Assembly (NCBI RefSeq): GCF_023008585.1
Contig: NZ_CP095390.1
Coordinates: forward strand, 1,240,001-1,304,000
Direction of reading: 5' to 3'
DNA from: Natribaculum breve
GTDB taxonomy: Archaea; Halobacteriota; Halobacteria; Halobacteriales; Natrialbaceae
Length of the DNA stretch: 64,000 nt
The number at the start of each line of letters is the position of its first letter. Position 1 is the first letter of the stretch. Both the position numbers and the translations under genes were made by a program. The notes below the pieces were generated by a model. That model saw nothing but the letters and a program-made list of their open reading frames with translations. It was not told where the DNA came from and ran no database searches. Positions 8,849 to 18,044 of this stretch are shown piece by piece.

Positions 8849-8944
8849 ATGAACCGCGATCTGCTCGACGACCGGGTGAGCCGAGCGCCCGCCCAACCGC
8901 TGGACCGCCACGAACCGACGGCGACTCGAGAACCGCGGTCGTAA
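8849..8944 (+). CDS. Putative 31-residue small protein
   Basis: A short ORF beginning MNRDLLDDRVSRAP and ending in TAA, only two bases before the ATG of the next gene. It has its own well-placed TATA box, so ribosomes on a leaderless transcript would meet it first. It is Arg/Asp-rich with no hydrophobic helix. It could be a genuine small protein or a coupling leader that feeds ribosomes to the membrane protein. No family recognised. Confidence 0.5.
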   Translation: MNRDLLDDRVSRAPAQPLDRHEPTATREPRS

Positions 8945-8946
8945 CG

Positions 8947-9162
8947 ATGTACGTTCTCGTCGGTGCGATACTGACGCTGCTCGGCGTCGTCGGCGTTCGG
9001 TACGCACCTCGAATCGTCGCCGTCCAGCGCGAGCGGGGCATGGCTCCGCTCGAGGGAGAGGAGATCGGCGACGACGAACGAATCCAGGTCACGCGCGGAA
9101 TCGCCGTCCTCCTGACGATCGTCGGATTCGTCCTGATCGTCTACGGCGTCGCGATCGTCTGA
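8947..9162 (+). CDS. Small two-TM membrane protein
   Basis: A 71-residue protein with hydrophobic helices at about residues 1-17 and 50-71, joined by a charged loop (VQRERGMAPLEGEEIGDDERIQ). It is a haloarchaeal-type conserved hypothetical without a named function. ATG 8947 follows the stop of the 31-codon ORF by two bases, and no separate promoter is visible, so the two are probably co-transcribed. Convergent with the glutamate dehydrogenase. Confidence 0.65.
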   Translation: MYVLVGAILTLLGVVGVRYAPRIVAVQRERGMAPLEGEEIGDDERIQVTRGIAVLLTIVGFVLIVYGVAIV

Positions 9163-9183
9163 CAGAAGCGAGAAAGGCGAAGT

Positions 9184-10440
9184 TCAGGGGAAGGTGCCTG
9201 CCTGCTCGAAGGCGTCGGCGACGCGCTGGACGGAGACGACGTAGGCGGCAGTGCGGAAGTTCTCGAGGTCGCACTCCTCGTAGGCGTCGGTGAGCGCGTC
9301 GAAGGAGTCGACGATGATCCACTCGAGTTCCTCGTTGACCCGCTGTTCGGACCAGTAGAAGCGCTGGCGGTTCTGGACCCACTCGAAGTAGCTCACGGTG
9401 ACGCCGCCGGCGTTGGCGAGGATGTCCGGGATGACGACGACGTCCTTCTCGGCCAGCACCTCGTCGGCGGCGGGCGTGATCGGGCCGTTCGCGGCCTCGG
9501 AGATCACGTCGGCCTGGACGTTCTCGGCGAGGTCGGCGTCGATCGCGTTCTCGAGTGCCGCGGGAATCAGCAGGTCGACGTCGAGGGTGAGCAGGTCGTC
9601 GTTGGTGATCTCCTCGTCGGCCTCGCTGTAGCCCGTGATCGAGCCGGTCTCGTTTTTGAACGCCTTGACCTCGCGGGCGTCGAGGCCGTCCTCGCTGTAG
9701 ATGCCGCCGCTCGAGTCGGAGACGGCGACGACGGTCGCGCCGAGGTCCTCGACGAGTTTCGCGGCGATCCAGCCGGCGTTGCCGTAGCCCTGGACGGCGA
9801 CGGTCGCGTCGGCGATGTCCTCGCCGAGGTAGTCGAACGCCTCGCGAGCGGCGATCACGGTCGAGCGCCCGGTCGCCTCGACGCGGCCCTCACTGCCGCC
9901 GCTGTCGATCGCCTTCCCCGTGATGACGCCGGGTTCGGTCGTGTTCTCGAGCGTCTCGTAGGTGTCTTTGATCCAGTTCATCTCCCGCTGGCCGGTGTTG
10001 ACGTCCGGCGCGGGGACGTCCCGGTCGACGCCGATCATGGGCGTCAGCTCTCTCGCGAACGAACGGGTGATCCGCTCGAGTTCGCTCTCGGAGTACTCGG
10101 CGGGATCGATGACGATGCCGCCCTTGCCGCCACCGAGGGGGATGTCGACGATGGCGGTCTTGTAGGTCATCCAGCCCGACAGCGCCTTGACTTCGTCGCG
10201 GGTGACGTTCGGGTGATAGCGGATGCCGCCCTTGTACGGCCCGCGATCGCCGTTGAACTGCGAGCGGAAGGCCGTAAAGCGCTCGAGCGAGCCGTCGTCC
10301 ATCTCGACGGTGAGGTTCGTCTCGAGCACGCGCTCGGGGTGTTTGAGCCGCTCGATGACGTCCTCGTCGACGTCGACGTGTTCGGCAGCGGCGTCGATCT
10401 GCGACTGCAAACTCTCGAAGGGGTTCGCTTCCTCGGACAT
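9184..10440 (-). CDS. gdhB: Glutamate dehydrogenase (Glu/Leu/Phe/Val family), paralog 1
   Basis: A 418-residue enzyme of the usual length, catalysing reversible NAD(P)-linked oxidative deamination of glutamate to 2-oxoglutarate. The substrate-binding segment [11 protein letters not shown] and the catalytic Lys in PLGGGKGGI are intact, as is the Rossmann stretch [13 protein letters not shown] 10440 was chosen because TTATTTT at 10463-10470 lies at -26; an in-frame upstream extension runs through that promoter. A second GDH lies 1.4 kb away in the same orientation. The gene symbol separates the two paralogs only and does not imply cofactor. Confidence 0.93.
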   Translation of the reverse strand: MSEEANPFESLQSQIDAAAEHVDVDEDVIERLKHPERVLETNLTVEMDDGSLERFTAFRSQFNGDRGPYKGGIRYHPNVTRDEVKALSGWMTYKTAIVDIPLGGGKGGIVIDPAEYSESELERITRSFARELTPMIGVDRDVPAPDVNTGQREMNWIKDTYETLENTTEPGVITGKAIDSGGSEGRVEATGRSTVIAAREAFDYLGEDIADATVAVQGYGNAGWIAAKLVEDLGATVVAVSDSSGGIYSEDGLDAREVKAFKNETGSITGYSEADEEITNDDLLTLDVDLLIPAALENAIDADLAENVQADVISEAANGPITPAADEVLAEKDVVVIPDILANAGGVTVSYFEWVQNRQRFYWSEQRVNEELEWIIVDSFDALTDAYEECDLENFRTAAYVVSVQRVADAFEQAGTFP

Positions 10441-10814
10441 TACGCCCGACTTCCGTCGAACCCAAAATAAGCGTGTCGAATAACGCCGAAGGTATGACAT
10501 ATAATATCATATATTGTCCCAAAACAGTACCAGGCGATTTATACCAAAATCCAGGCAGTTTTCGCGTCGAAAACCGACGTGAAGCGGTCGCCTGTCCAGT
10601 TTCCTCGCTCGGCCGAGGTTTGGGTTCGCACTCGATCCGAGGAATTTCCGTAAGAACAGCAGCACGCGGGACGAGAAATATCGTCTCGACGGCGGAGTCA
10701 GACTCGAACGGCCGTTAACGGCCCCAGATCCGGGTTTCAGGTTGTAAGGTGCGGGCAACGGCACCACGGCAGAACGAAAACTCGCTCAGATCACACCATG
10801 ATCTACCTATAACC
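10441..10814. other. Intergenic region with an AT-rich palindrome
   Basis: Holds the gdhB TATA box (10463-10470). Farther upstream, at about 10497-10517, is an AT-rich palindromic patch (ATATAATATCATATATT), unusual in this GC-rich genome and a candidate regulator site for gdhB. Nothing else is recognisable; the short ORFs here have no family or promoter support. Confidence 0.5.
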
Positions 10815-11669
10815 TTATATTCGGTCGGCTGCGTCGGCGCGTTCGACGATCCGCTCGGCCTGTGCGATCAGCGGCGCGTCGATCATCTCGCCGTCGACTT
10901 CGAAGACGCCCCGGCCTTCGGCGTCCGCCTCGCGTTTCCCCTCGAGGACGGTCCGTGCCCACTCGAGTTCCTCGGGATCGGGCGTAAACGCCTCGTTGAT
11001 CGGCGCGACCTGGTCGGGGTGGATCGCCATCTTGCCGTCGTAGCCGAGCTGGATCGCGAACTCCGTCGCCTCGATCAGCCCCTCCTCGTCACCGAAGTCG
11101 GTGAAGACGGTGTCGATCGCCGCACAGTCGTTGGCGGCGGCTGCAGTGACGACCCGCTCGCGACCGTAGAGGACCTCGAGTCCGTCCCGGGTTCGCGTCG
11201 CGCCGACGTCTGCGGCCAGGTCTTCGGCCCCGAAGACGAGCGCGTCGGTCGCGTCGACGGCTGCGATCGCGTCGGCCTCGAGGACGCCGCGAGCGCTCTC
11301 GACGAGCGCGAGGACGGGGAGCGTGACGTCGTACCCGGACAGGTGGCTCACGAGACGGTCGACGTCGGCGGCGGACTCCGCTTTCGGCAGCATGACGCTG
11401 TCGAGGCGACCGTCGCTCTCGCCGAGGACGGCCTCGAGGTCGTCCTCGGCCCCGAGACCGACCGGGTTGACCCGCAGACAGACCTCACAGTCGGGGTCGA
11501 ACGAGGGATCGGCGAGCACCTCGCGGACGGTCTCTCGCGCGTTCGACTTCTGTCCCGGAGAGACGGCGTCCTCGAGGTCGAAGACCACGACGTCGGCGCC
11601 TGCGTCGGGCGCTTTCTGCAGCATCTCCGGACGATCGCCGGGCGTGAACATGACGCTTCTGCGAACCAT
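10815..11669 (-). CDS. HpcH/HpaI aldolase / citrate lyase beta (CitE)-type lyase
   Basis: A 284-residue TIM-barrel enzyme of the CitE/malyl-CoA lyase family. Recognisable are the N-terminal RRSVMFTPGDRPEML, the metal-binding region DLEDAVSP and the RVNPVG strand. Family members cleave malyl-CoA, citramalyl-CoA or citryl-CoA, or act as malyl-CoA thioesterases in haloarchaea. Without citrate lyase alpha and gamma subunits nearby, a free-standing CoA-ester lyase is more likely. The start is set by a TGATATAAC box at 11695-11703, about 30 bases upstream of ATG 11669. It sits between two glutamate dehydrogenases. Confidence 0.85.
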   Translation of the reverse strand: MVRRSVMFTPGDRPEMLQKAPDAGADVVVFDLEDAVSPGQKSNARETVREVLADPSFDPDCEVCLRVNPVGLGAEDDLEAVLGESDGRLDSVMLPKAESAADVDRLVSHLSGYDVTLPVLALVESARGVLEADAIAAVDATDALVFGAEDLAADVGATRTRDGLEVLYGRERVVTAAAANDCAAIDTVFTDFGDEEGLIEATEFAIQLGYDGKMAIHPDQVAPINEAFTPDPEELEWARTVLEGKREADAEGRGVFEVDGEMIDAPLIAQAERIVERADAADRI

Positions 11670-11806
11670 ACGCACACCCTCGAGGGCGACCAAGTTATAT
11701 CAGGCGGCTCCGAGGGCCGTCTCGTCGGGCGATAAACTGAAGCGAGAGTCAAAGAACCGAGAACGGTACGAGATATCGGCAGTCGATCGAACTGCGACGG
11801 TCCGCG

Positions 11807-13081
11807 CTAGGGCCAGAGACCGCGCACGTCGTGAGCCTCGGCGATCCGCGAGAGCGCGACGATGTACGCGGCGTCACGCCAGGTGACGTCCCGCGACTCG
11901 TACTCGGCGCGGATGGCGTCCCAGGCCCGCAGCATCTCCGTCTCGAGTTCCTCGTTGACTCGCTCCAGGGTCCACTTGCGGCGGTTGATGTCCTGGAGCC
12001 ACTCGAAGTACGAGACGGTGACGCCGCCGGCGTTGGCGACGATGTCCGGGACGACGGGGATGCCACGCTCCTCGAAGATCTGATCTGCCGTCGAGGTCGT
12101 CGGCCCGTTCGCGCCCTCGACGATGATGTCGGCCTGGACGTCGCGGGCGTTCTCGACGGTCAGGACGTTGCCGATCGCGGCCGGGATGACCACGTCGACG
12201 TCCAGGGTGAGTAGCTCCTCGTTCGTGAGCGTCTCGGGTGCGTCGTACCCCGAAACCATTCCCGGTCGCTCGTCGTGGCCCTCGACGTCGTTCGTGTCGA
12301 GGCCGTCGGGGTCGTAGATGGCACCGTCGACGTCCGAGACGGCGACGACGTCGGCACCGAGGTCGTCGAGGTAGCGTGCGGCGTTCGCGCCGACGCTCCC
12401 GAATCCCTGGACGGCGACGGTCGTCTCGGTGACGTCGCGGTCGTAGTACTCGAGGATCTCGCGCGTGATGATCCCGACGCTCCGTCCGGGTGCCTCCTCG
12501 CGACCGTAGCTGCCGCCGATGACCGGCGGCTTGCCGGTGACGACGCCCGGCTGGGTCTCACCTTCCTGCATCGAGTAGGCGTCCATGAACCACGCCATCG
12601 TCTGCGGGTCCGTCCCCATGTCGGGCGCGGGGATGTCCGTCATCGGGCCGATCACGGGGCGCAGCTCTTCGGCCATTCGGCGGGTGAGTCGCTCTTTCTC
12701 CGTCTGGCTCAGGTCTTTCGGGTCGACCACGACGCCGCCTTTCCCACCCCCGAAGGGAATGTCCATCACGGCGCACTTCCAGGTCATCCACATCGAGAGG
12801 CCGACGCACTCCTCTTTGGTAACGTCGGGGTGGTAGCGAATGCCGCCCTTGTACGGCCCGCGGACGTTGTCGTGGTGGGCGCGATACCCCGTGTACATCT
12901 CGCGCGTTCCGTCGTCGCGCTCGAGCGGGATCGTGATCTGGTAGACGGACGTCGGGTGACGCAGCCGTTCGATGACGCCCTCGTCGACGTCGAGGTGGGC
13001 TGCCGCACGCTCGAGCTGGCGACGGGCTGTCTCGACTGCGGTCTCCTCTTCCGGCTCGTGAGCGGGTTCAGTAGATGCCAT
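11807..13081 (-). CDS. gdhA: Glutamate dehydrogenase (Glu/Leu/Phe/Val family), paralog 2
   Basis: A 424-residue paralog of the gene at 9184, with the same landmarks: [20 protein letters not shown] holding the catalytic Lys, and a Rossmann motif [11 protein letters not shown]. The short N-terminal acidic extension ([13 protein letters not shown]) differs between the two. ATG 13081 was taken because the 24 upstream in-frame codons have no family similarity. Paralogs in haloarchaea often differ in NAD or NADP use and in biosynthetic versus catabolic direction; which is which cannot be told here. Confidence 0.92.
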   Translation of the reverse strand: MASTEPAHEPEEETAVETARRQLERAAAHLDVDEGVIERLRHPTSVYQITIPLERDDGTREMYTGYRAHHDNVRGPYKGGIRYHPDVTKEECVGLSMWMTWKCAVMDIPFGGGKGGVVVDPKDLSQTEKERLTRRMAEELRPVIGPMTDIPAPDMGTDPQTMAWFMDAYSMQEGETQPGVVTGKPPVIGGSYGREEAPGRSVGIITREILEYYDRDVTETTVAVQGFGSVGANAARYLDDLGADVVAVSDVDGAIYDPDGLDTNDVEGHDERPGMVSGYDAPETLTNEELLTLDVDVVIPAAIGNVLTVENARDVQADIIVEGANGPTTSTADQIFEERGIPVVPDIVANAGGVTVSYFEWLQDINRRKWTLERVNEELETEMLRAWDAIRAEYESRDVTWRDAAYIVALSRIAEAHDVRGLWP

Positions 13082-13333
13082 AGTGAATCGTTCGAACGCC
13101 ACGACTGTGCGAACGTCCCACACAGTCACTGGCGAGAAGACGCCGACGGTCACCGTCTCGTCGATCGAGGGATCGCCGGCGCATCTGGTCGAAGTTTCCC
13201 TCCGATCTTATTAACCCTTGCTACTATCTTCGAGTTCGTGCAAAACTTGCACGGCCCGTGGCGACGGACTCGTATCGGCGTGCCGGAGACGACCGCCATC
13301 GAGTTTATGCGCGTGGTCGTGGTGGGACGGGCT

Positions 13334-14734
13334 ATGCCGATCGAAAGCGTCGATCCAGCGACTGGGGAGGTCCTCGACACCTACGAGGAGACGTCGGCGG
13401 TCGAACGGGACGACCTGCTCGAGCGGGCGAGCGAGACGTTCGCGGAGTGGCGCGACGTCGACGTCGTCGAGCGATGCCGACTGCTCGAGAACGCAGCCGA
13501 CGTGCTCCGGGAGAACGTCGACGAGTACGCCGAGTTGATGACCGCGGAGATGGGCAAGCCGATCGCACAGAGCCGCTCGGAGGTAGAGAAGTGCGCGTGG
13601 GTCTGTTCGTACTACGCCGAACACGCCCCCGAGTTCCTCGCGGACGAGGTCGTCGCCGGCGAACCCGACGCCCGGACGGTGGTCGCCTACCAGCCGCTGG
13701 GTCCCGTGCTCGCGATCATGCCCTGGAACTTCCCGTTCTGGCAGGTGTTTCGCTTCGCCGCGCCGAACCTCGCGGCGGGAAACGTCGGGTTGCTGAAACA
13801 CGCCTCGAACGTCCCCGGCTGTGCGCGGGCCATCGAGGACGTCTTCGCGGAGGCGGGCTTCCCGGAGGGGACGTTTACGAGCCTGCTCGTCGGCTCGAGC
13901 GAGGTCGCCGAGGTCATCGAAGACGAGCGGGTCACCGCCGTCACGCTCACCGGCAGCAGCGGTGCGGGTCGGTCGGTCGCACAGACTGCGGGAAGCGAAC
14001 TGAAAAAGACCGTCCTCGAACTGGGCGGCAGCGACCCCTTCGTCGTCCTCGAGGACGCGCCGATGGAGCGGACGGTCGAGAAGGCGGCGCAGGCTCGCCT
14101 GCTCAACTCCGGGCAGTCCTGTATCGCCGCAAAGCGCTTCGTCGTGGTCGAGGACGTCTACGACGAGTTCGTCGAACGGTTCGTCGAAGAACTGAATACC
14201 TGGACCGTGGGCGATCCGACCGACGAGGAGACCGGGATCGGCCCGCAGGCGCGCGAGGACCTGATGGAAGACCTCGCGGCGCAGGTCGACGAGACGGTCG
14301 AGCAGGGAGCCGAGGTCGAACTCGGCGGCGAGCCGATAGACCGCGAGGGTGCGTTCTACCCGCCGACGGTGCTGACCGAGATTCCGGAGGGGTCGCCGGC
14401 CGACACGGAGGAACTGTTCGGCCCCGTCGCCTCGGTCTTCCGCGTCGCCGACGAAGACGAGGCACTCGAGAAGGCAAACGACACCCGCTTCGGGCTGGGC
14501 GCGAGCGTCTGGACCGAGGACCTCGAGCGCGGCGAGGCGTTCGCCCGCGGATTCGAGGCCGGCTGTTGTTTCGTCAACGAGATGGTCAAGTCCGACCCGC
14601 GGCTGCCTTTCGGCGGCGTCGAAGAGTCGGGCTACGGTCGGGAACTCGCCCGCCACGGCATCCGAGAGTTCGTGAACGCGAAGACCATCTGGGTCCAGCA
14701 CGGTGCCGGCGCGGACGACGGACTGGTCGAGTAG
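13334..14734 (+). CDS. Aldehyde dehydrogenase, succinate-semialdehyde dehydrogenase-like
   Basis: A 466-residue ALDH. The catalytic Cys is in GQSCIAAKRFV (about residue 262), the Glu in LELGGSDPF (about 229), and the early PWNFPFWQVFR segment is typical of the family. It lacks the acidic insert of the other ALDH in this window, and resembles the short GabD-like/YneI group. A TTTATG box at 13303-13308 lies about 28 bases before ATG 13334. Being divergent from gdhA, it might link glutamate/GABA-type catabolism to succinate, but that is inference from context. Confidence 0.87.
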   Translation: MPIESVDPATGEVLDTYEETSAVERDDLLERASETFAEWRDVDVVERCRLLENAADVLRENVDEYAELMTAEMGKPIAQSRSEVEKCAWVCSYYAEHAPEFLADEVVAGEPDARTVVAYQPLGPVLAIMPWNFPFWQVFRFAAPNLAAGNVGLLKHASNVPGCARAIEDVFAEAGFPEGTFTSLLVGSSEVAEVIEDERVTAVTLTGSSGAGRSVAQTAGSELKKTVLELGGSDPFVVLEDAPMERTVEKAAQARLLNSGQSCIAAKRFVVVEDVYDEFVERFVEELNTWTVGDPTDEETGIGPQAREDLMEDLAAQVDETVEQGAEVELGGEPIDREGAFYPPTVLTEIPEGSPADTEELFGPVASVFRVADEDEALEKANDTRFGLGASVWTEDLERGEAFARGFEAGCCFVNEMVKSDPRLPFGGVEESGYGRELARHGIREFVNAKTIWVQHGAGADDGLVE

Positions 14735-14850
14735 CCGTCACAGATCTGGTGCTGCCGGAAACCGGTCAGTACGTCCTCGAGGGCGTCTCGAGTGCCATCG
14801 ACGGCTGCCCCGTCTCGTCCGGCAGTACGAATCCGTCGGAACCGGCCGTG

Positions 14851-14858
14851 TTTTTGTA
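14851..14858 (+). promoter_or_regulatory. TATA box for a 24-codon ORF
   Basis: TTTTTGTA lies 22-29 bases before the ATG at 14880. It points to a transcript starting at the small ORF, with the PH-domain genes behind it. Confidence 0.55.
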
Positions 14859-14879
14859 CTCTCGCGTCCATCCTGCCAC

Positions 14880-14954
14880 ATGAGCGATAGCGATATCGAC
14901 GGCGAGGCGGATGGGACGTTCCCGCTCGAGGACGACCGGGTGGTCGACCCGTGA
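14880..14954 (+). CDS. Putative 24-residue small protein upstream of PH-domain genes
   Basis: A very acidic short ORF (MSDSDIDGEADGTFPLEDD, then RVVDP). Its TGA overlaps the GTG of the next gene (GTGA), so it could couple translation of the PH-domain proteins to a leaderless start. A good TATA box sits at -26. It may alternatively be only a ribosome-loading leader. No family recognised. Confidence 0.5.
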   Translation: MSDSDIDGEADGTFPLEDDRVVDP

Positions 14955-15541
14955 CCGCGACGGACGAACCTGCCGGAGAGCCAGCAGAGATGGACCTCGA
15001 GTGGCTCTCGCTCGACGACGACGAGGAACTGCTCTGGGCCAGCGGTCCCGACCGGCGGACGCTCATCCCGGCGTTCGCGATCGGCATCCCCCTCTCGATC
15101 GTGCTGGTCGGGATCTTCATCATCGTCGGCGAGTACCTCCGGGTCACGAACACCAACTACGTCGTCACGAACCGCGCGCTCTACCGAAAGTCGGGCGTGC
15201 TCTCGAGGGACGTCAAACGCATCGACTTCGGGAAGGTCCAGAACATCTCCTACGCCCAGACCGCGCTTGGCAACCAGTTCGGGTACGGCACCGTCGAGAT
15301 CAGCACGGCGGGCGGCTCCGGCGTCGAGATGGCGTTCAAGTCGGTCCCCGACCCACAGGACGTCCAGCAGCTCATCAGCGAGCGGACCAAACGGGAGCGA
15401 CGGGAGGGAGACGAAGAGCGGACGAAAGACGACGTCCTCGAGGAGATTCTGACGGAGTTGCGGGCGATCCGTGCGGCCGTCGCCGACGAACGGCCGGCGA
15501 AAGCGGAGCCGCGAGTGGACGACGAGCCACGCCGACGATGA
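14951..15541 (+). CDS. Bacterial-type PH-domain membrane protein
   Basis: A 196-residue protein with one or two hydrophobic helices (about residues 36-60) followed by a bPH_2/YdbS-like pleckstrin-homology domain (about 62-130: NYVVTNRALYRKSGVLSRDV and GYGTVEISTAGGSGVEMAF), then a charged helical tail. The family is membrane-associated and of poorly defined function. GTG 14951 overlaps the preceding small ORF; ATG at 14990 (MDLEWLSLDDDEELLW) is a plausible alternative start. The stop overlaps the next gene (ATGA). Confidence 0.82.
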   Translation: MTATDEPAGEPAEMDLEWLSLDDDEELLWASGPDRRTLIPAFAIGIPLSIVLVGIFIIVGEYLRVTNTNYVVTNRALYRKSGVLSRDVKRIDFGKVQNISYAQTALGNQFGYGTVEISTAGGSGVEMAFKSVPDPQDVQQLISERTKRERREGDEERTKDDVLEEILTELRAIRAAVADERPAKAEPRVDDEPRRR

Positions 15542-16143
15542 CCGATCGATCGTCCGTAACCGACGACGCGGCGCTCGAGTCGACCGCCGAGACGCCGGTG
15601 TGGCTCACACTCGGCGACGGCGAGGCGATCCGCTGGTACGGGAGCCCGCGAATCCAGTCGTCGTACCCCTGGCTCGCGATCGGCGTCCTCGGTATCGTCG
15701 TGGCGGGACTCGCGATCGGGATAGACGGCGTCCCGATCGTCGTCGCCGCGATCGGGCCGATCGCACTCGTCCCCGCTGGCTGGGGGTATCTCAGCGTCGC
15801 CCGGACCGCGTTCGTCGTCACCACGGAGTCGATGTACGTGCGAAGCGGCGTCCTCGGAACGCGCGTGACGACCGCCACACTCGAGCGTGTCCAGAACAGT
15901 TCGTTCGAACAGCACGCCCTGGGACGGCTCGTCGGCTACGGAACGATCACCGTCGATACCGCAGGCGGCGACGGCGAGGAACTCCGGTTCTGGAACGTGG
16001 AGAACCCACAGACCGTCCGAGCACTGATCGACGAACACGTCGACCGCGCTCGGGACGGGACGGTTCCGGGGACAGTCGAGCAGTGGGAGGCAGTGCTCGC
16101 GGAGGTTCGGGGGTGGCGAGAGCGCGTCGAGGGCGGTCGATGA
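15538..16143 (+). CDS. Second PH-domain membrane protein
   Basis: A 201-residue protein with two hydrophobic helices (about residues 40-78) and the same bPH_2 domain (VARTAFVVTTESMYVRSGVL, then VGYGTITVDTAGGDGEELRF). It is a tandem paralog of the preceding gene, and the two overlap by four bases, so they probably work as a pair, perhaps as a heteromer in the membrane. No promoter is visible between them. Confidence 0.82.
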   Translation: MTDRSSVTDDAALESTAETPVWLTLGDGEAIRWYGSPRIQSSYPWLAIGVLGIVVAGLAIGIDGVPIVVAAIGPIALVPAGWGYLSVARTAFVVTTESMYVRSGVLGTRVTTATLERVQNSSFEQHALGRLVGYGTITVDTAGGDGEELRFWNVENPQTVRALIDEHVDRARDGTVPGTVEQWEAVLAEVRGWRERVEGGR

Positions 16144-16246
16144 CATAGTACAGAATCTGTATCTATTTACTATCGAATTCGAATCGAATGGTAACTGGTG
16201 TCACAGCAGGGGGAACGATTTAGGTGAGTCGTCCGTCGTCGCTGCC

Positions 16247-16867
16247 ATGAGCGATCTGTTCCCCGAAACGATCGAGACGGATCGACTGCGACTCGAGGCG
16301 ATCCACGACGCCGTCGACCCCCTCGAGTACTACGAGATCTGTTCGGCCGATCCGGGCGTCGACGAGGTCACGACGTACCTGCCGTGGGACCCACACGAGA
16401 CGCCCAAGGAGACACTCGAGTTCCTCGAGTCGCGAGAGACCGCGTGGACGGAGGCGACGGCGGCGGAGTACGTGATTCGCCCGCGGGAGAGCGAGTCAGG
16501 AGGCGGCGAAATCGCGGGCGCGTGCGGTCTCGAGATCGACTGGGAGCGACAGCGGGGTGAGATCGGCGTCTGGCTACGCAGGCGGTTCTGGGGCCGGGGG
16601 TACTCGGGCGAACGCGCCGCGGCGCTCCTGGAACTGGCGTTCGAACGACTCGACCTCGAGTGTATCGTCGTGTTCGTCCGGGTCGACAACGACCGGTCGC
16701 TCCGTGCCGTCGAGCGCTACGTCGATCGGTTCGGCGGGAGCCGCGACTGCGTGTGCCGAAACGAACTGCTCACGGCGGCCGGTGACCCGGTCGACGCCGT
16801 CAGGTACGCGATCACGCACGACGCGTACGCGGACGCAGACGTTCAGGTCAGCGTCACGATGGCGTAG
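16247..16867 (+). CDS. GNAT-family N-acetyltransferase (RimJ/RimL-like)
   Basis: A 206-residue acetyltransferase of the RimJ/RimL type. It begins ETDRLRLEAIHDAVDP, and the acetyl-CoA-binding region is RRRFWGRGYSGERAAALLEL (about residues 108-127), followed by a strand and VDNDRSLRAVERY. Substrates of this group include protein N termini and small amines. A GATTTAGG patch about 26 bases before ATG 16247 may be the TATA box. Its 3' end overlaps the convergent DUF5658 gene by 25 bases. Confidence 0.88.
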   Translation: MSDLFPETIETDRLRLEAIHDAVDPLEYYEICSADPGVDEVTTYLPWDPHETPKETLEFLESRETAWTEATAAEYVIRPRESESGGGEIAGACGLEIDWERQRGEIGVWLRRRFWGRGYSGERAAALLELAFERLDLECIVVFVRVDNDRSLRAVERYVDRFGGSRDCVCRNELLTAAGDPVDAVRYAITHDAYADADVQVSVTMA

Positions 16868-17196
16868 AGGTTGATCCCGACGGCGACCAGCCAGGGGACG
16901 GCGAGCGCTGCGGGGACGATCGGTCGCGCCTCTCTGGGCAAGAACTGCAAGCACACGAGGCCGACGCCGACAGCGAACGCCTTCAGCGCGAGCATCCCCA
17001 GCAGTCCCCACCCGTCGATCGCACTTCGAGCGAGCGGGTTCGACTCGGCCAACCCGAGGTGCAGTCCGAGGAACGTGGTCGCCACGTCACCGACCAGCGA
17101 GAACGCGACGGCAGCCCAGAGCGCCCGCTCGAGGCCACCCATCTCGTCGAGTCCGCGATTCAGCTGTCGATGCCAGTGCGTGCCGTCGACGCTCAT
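16843..17196 (-). CDS. DUF5658-family membrane protein
   Basis: A 117-residue protein with four predicted helices (about residues 26-48, 62-78, 84-98 and 99-116). The first contains GDVATTFLGLHLGLAESNPLAR, which matches the DUF5658 pattern common in haloarchaea. Function is unknown. Convergent with and overlapping the GNAT gene. ATG 17196 (MSVDGTHWHRQL) was taken as start. Confidence 0.8.
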   Translation of the reverse strand: MSVDGTHWHRQLNRGLDEMGGLERALWAAVAFSLVGDVATTFLGLHLGLAESNPLARSAIDGWGLLGMLALKAFAVGVGLVCLQFLPREARPIVPAALAVPWLVAVGINLYAIVTLT

Positions 17197-17594
17197 ACGC
17201 TCCCGACCGGAGTCGAACCGGTCCGGCCCAGCGCGAGGAGTGCGACAGGCTACCGGCAGTACCGATATTGTTATGTCACGCGTAGTGACTCGAGTGCGCT
17301 CGTACGGTCGACGTACCTTCGGCGACGTGGCGTACAGGCCGTCCCTACCGGCGAGAACCGGTCGTTTCCCGGCGGCTGTCTGCCCGCCGCAGTCGGGTTT
17401 CGGGGCCGAGCGAGACGGTCAATTTTCAGATTCGAGTGGGTGTGAGCGGACACTCGAGGCACAGAGACAGAGGAAAGGGGAGAGACGGCGAATTGCGTGT
17501 CGGGAGCGAATTCGCGCCTCCGTGGTCACCAGCACGGAGACAGGAGTCGTTCGGAGCACCGAGACACAAGCGTTCGGGTTCACATGTGCAGTCG
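17197..17594. other. Intergenic region, no gene recognised
   Basis: Contains a TATA-like patch (GATATTGTTATG, about 17271-17282) usable by the DUF5658 gene with a leader. A T-arm-like string near 17207-17230 was examined as a tRNA and rejected because no cloverleaf forms. Nothing else is supported. Confidence 0.45.
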
Positions 17595-18044
17595 TCAGGT
17601 CCCGCGCTGGTCGGCGAGGCCGCTTACGTCTTCGGTCGAGAGTGCGAACCCCCGTATCTGGCTCTGCGGATCGGCCTCCGAGAACAGGCTCGGGTACCAG
17701 GCGTTGTCCTCGATGGCGTCGACGAGGTCGTCCCACTCGTCGTCGTCGACCTCGCGGAGCGGCCCTCTGACGACGACGCTCTCCCAGCCGAACTTCCCGG
17801 AGACGTCGTAGCTCACCAGGCACGCCCGATCGGTCGTCTCGGCGAACCGGCCTTTCTCGCTGTCGGCCGCGTACCCGAGGAAGACGAAGTAGACGACGTC
17901 GTCCGCGTAGCCGAACGAGATCGGCACCGAGTACGCCTCGTCGTCGCTCGCGAGCGAAAGCACACCGGTCCCCTGTTCGCGGAGGTGCTCGTCACACTCC
18001 TCGCGACTCAGCTCTTTTTCCTGCCCGGTGAATGCGGGAGTCAT
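17595..18044 (-). CDS. Pyridoxamine 5'-phosphate oxidase-family (flavin-binding split barrel) protein
   Basis: A 149-residue single split-barrel domain. The N terminus (ELSREECDEHLREQGTGVLS) and SVPISFGYADDVVYFVFLG are diagnostic of haloarchaeal PPOX-like proteins that bind FMN or F420, or heme in some families. The reaction is unknown. ATG 18044 was preferred, since upstream in-frame codons are not conserved-looking. It stands alone; the region upstream is 370 bases of non-coding DNA. Confidence 0.82.
   Translation of the reverse strand: MTPAFTGQEKELSREECDEHLREQGTGVLSLASDDEAYSVPISFGYADDVVYFVFLGYAADSEKGRFAETTDRACLVSYDVSGKFGWESVVVRGPLREVDDDEWDDLVDAIEDNAWYPSLFSEADPQSQIRGFALSTEDVSGLADQRGT

Noticed and set aside
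10507..10767. 86-codon minus-strand ORF between gdhB and the CitE-type gene
   Set aside because: No family, no promoter, and it ends in the AT-rich regulatory patch.
17201..17232. T-arm-like string suggesting a tRNA
   Set aside because: Neither strand gives a cloverleaf with acceptor pairing or an anticodon arm.
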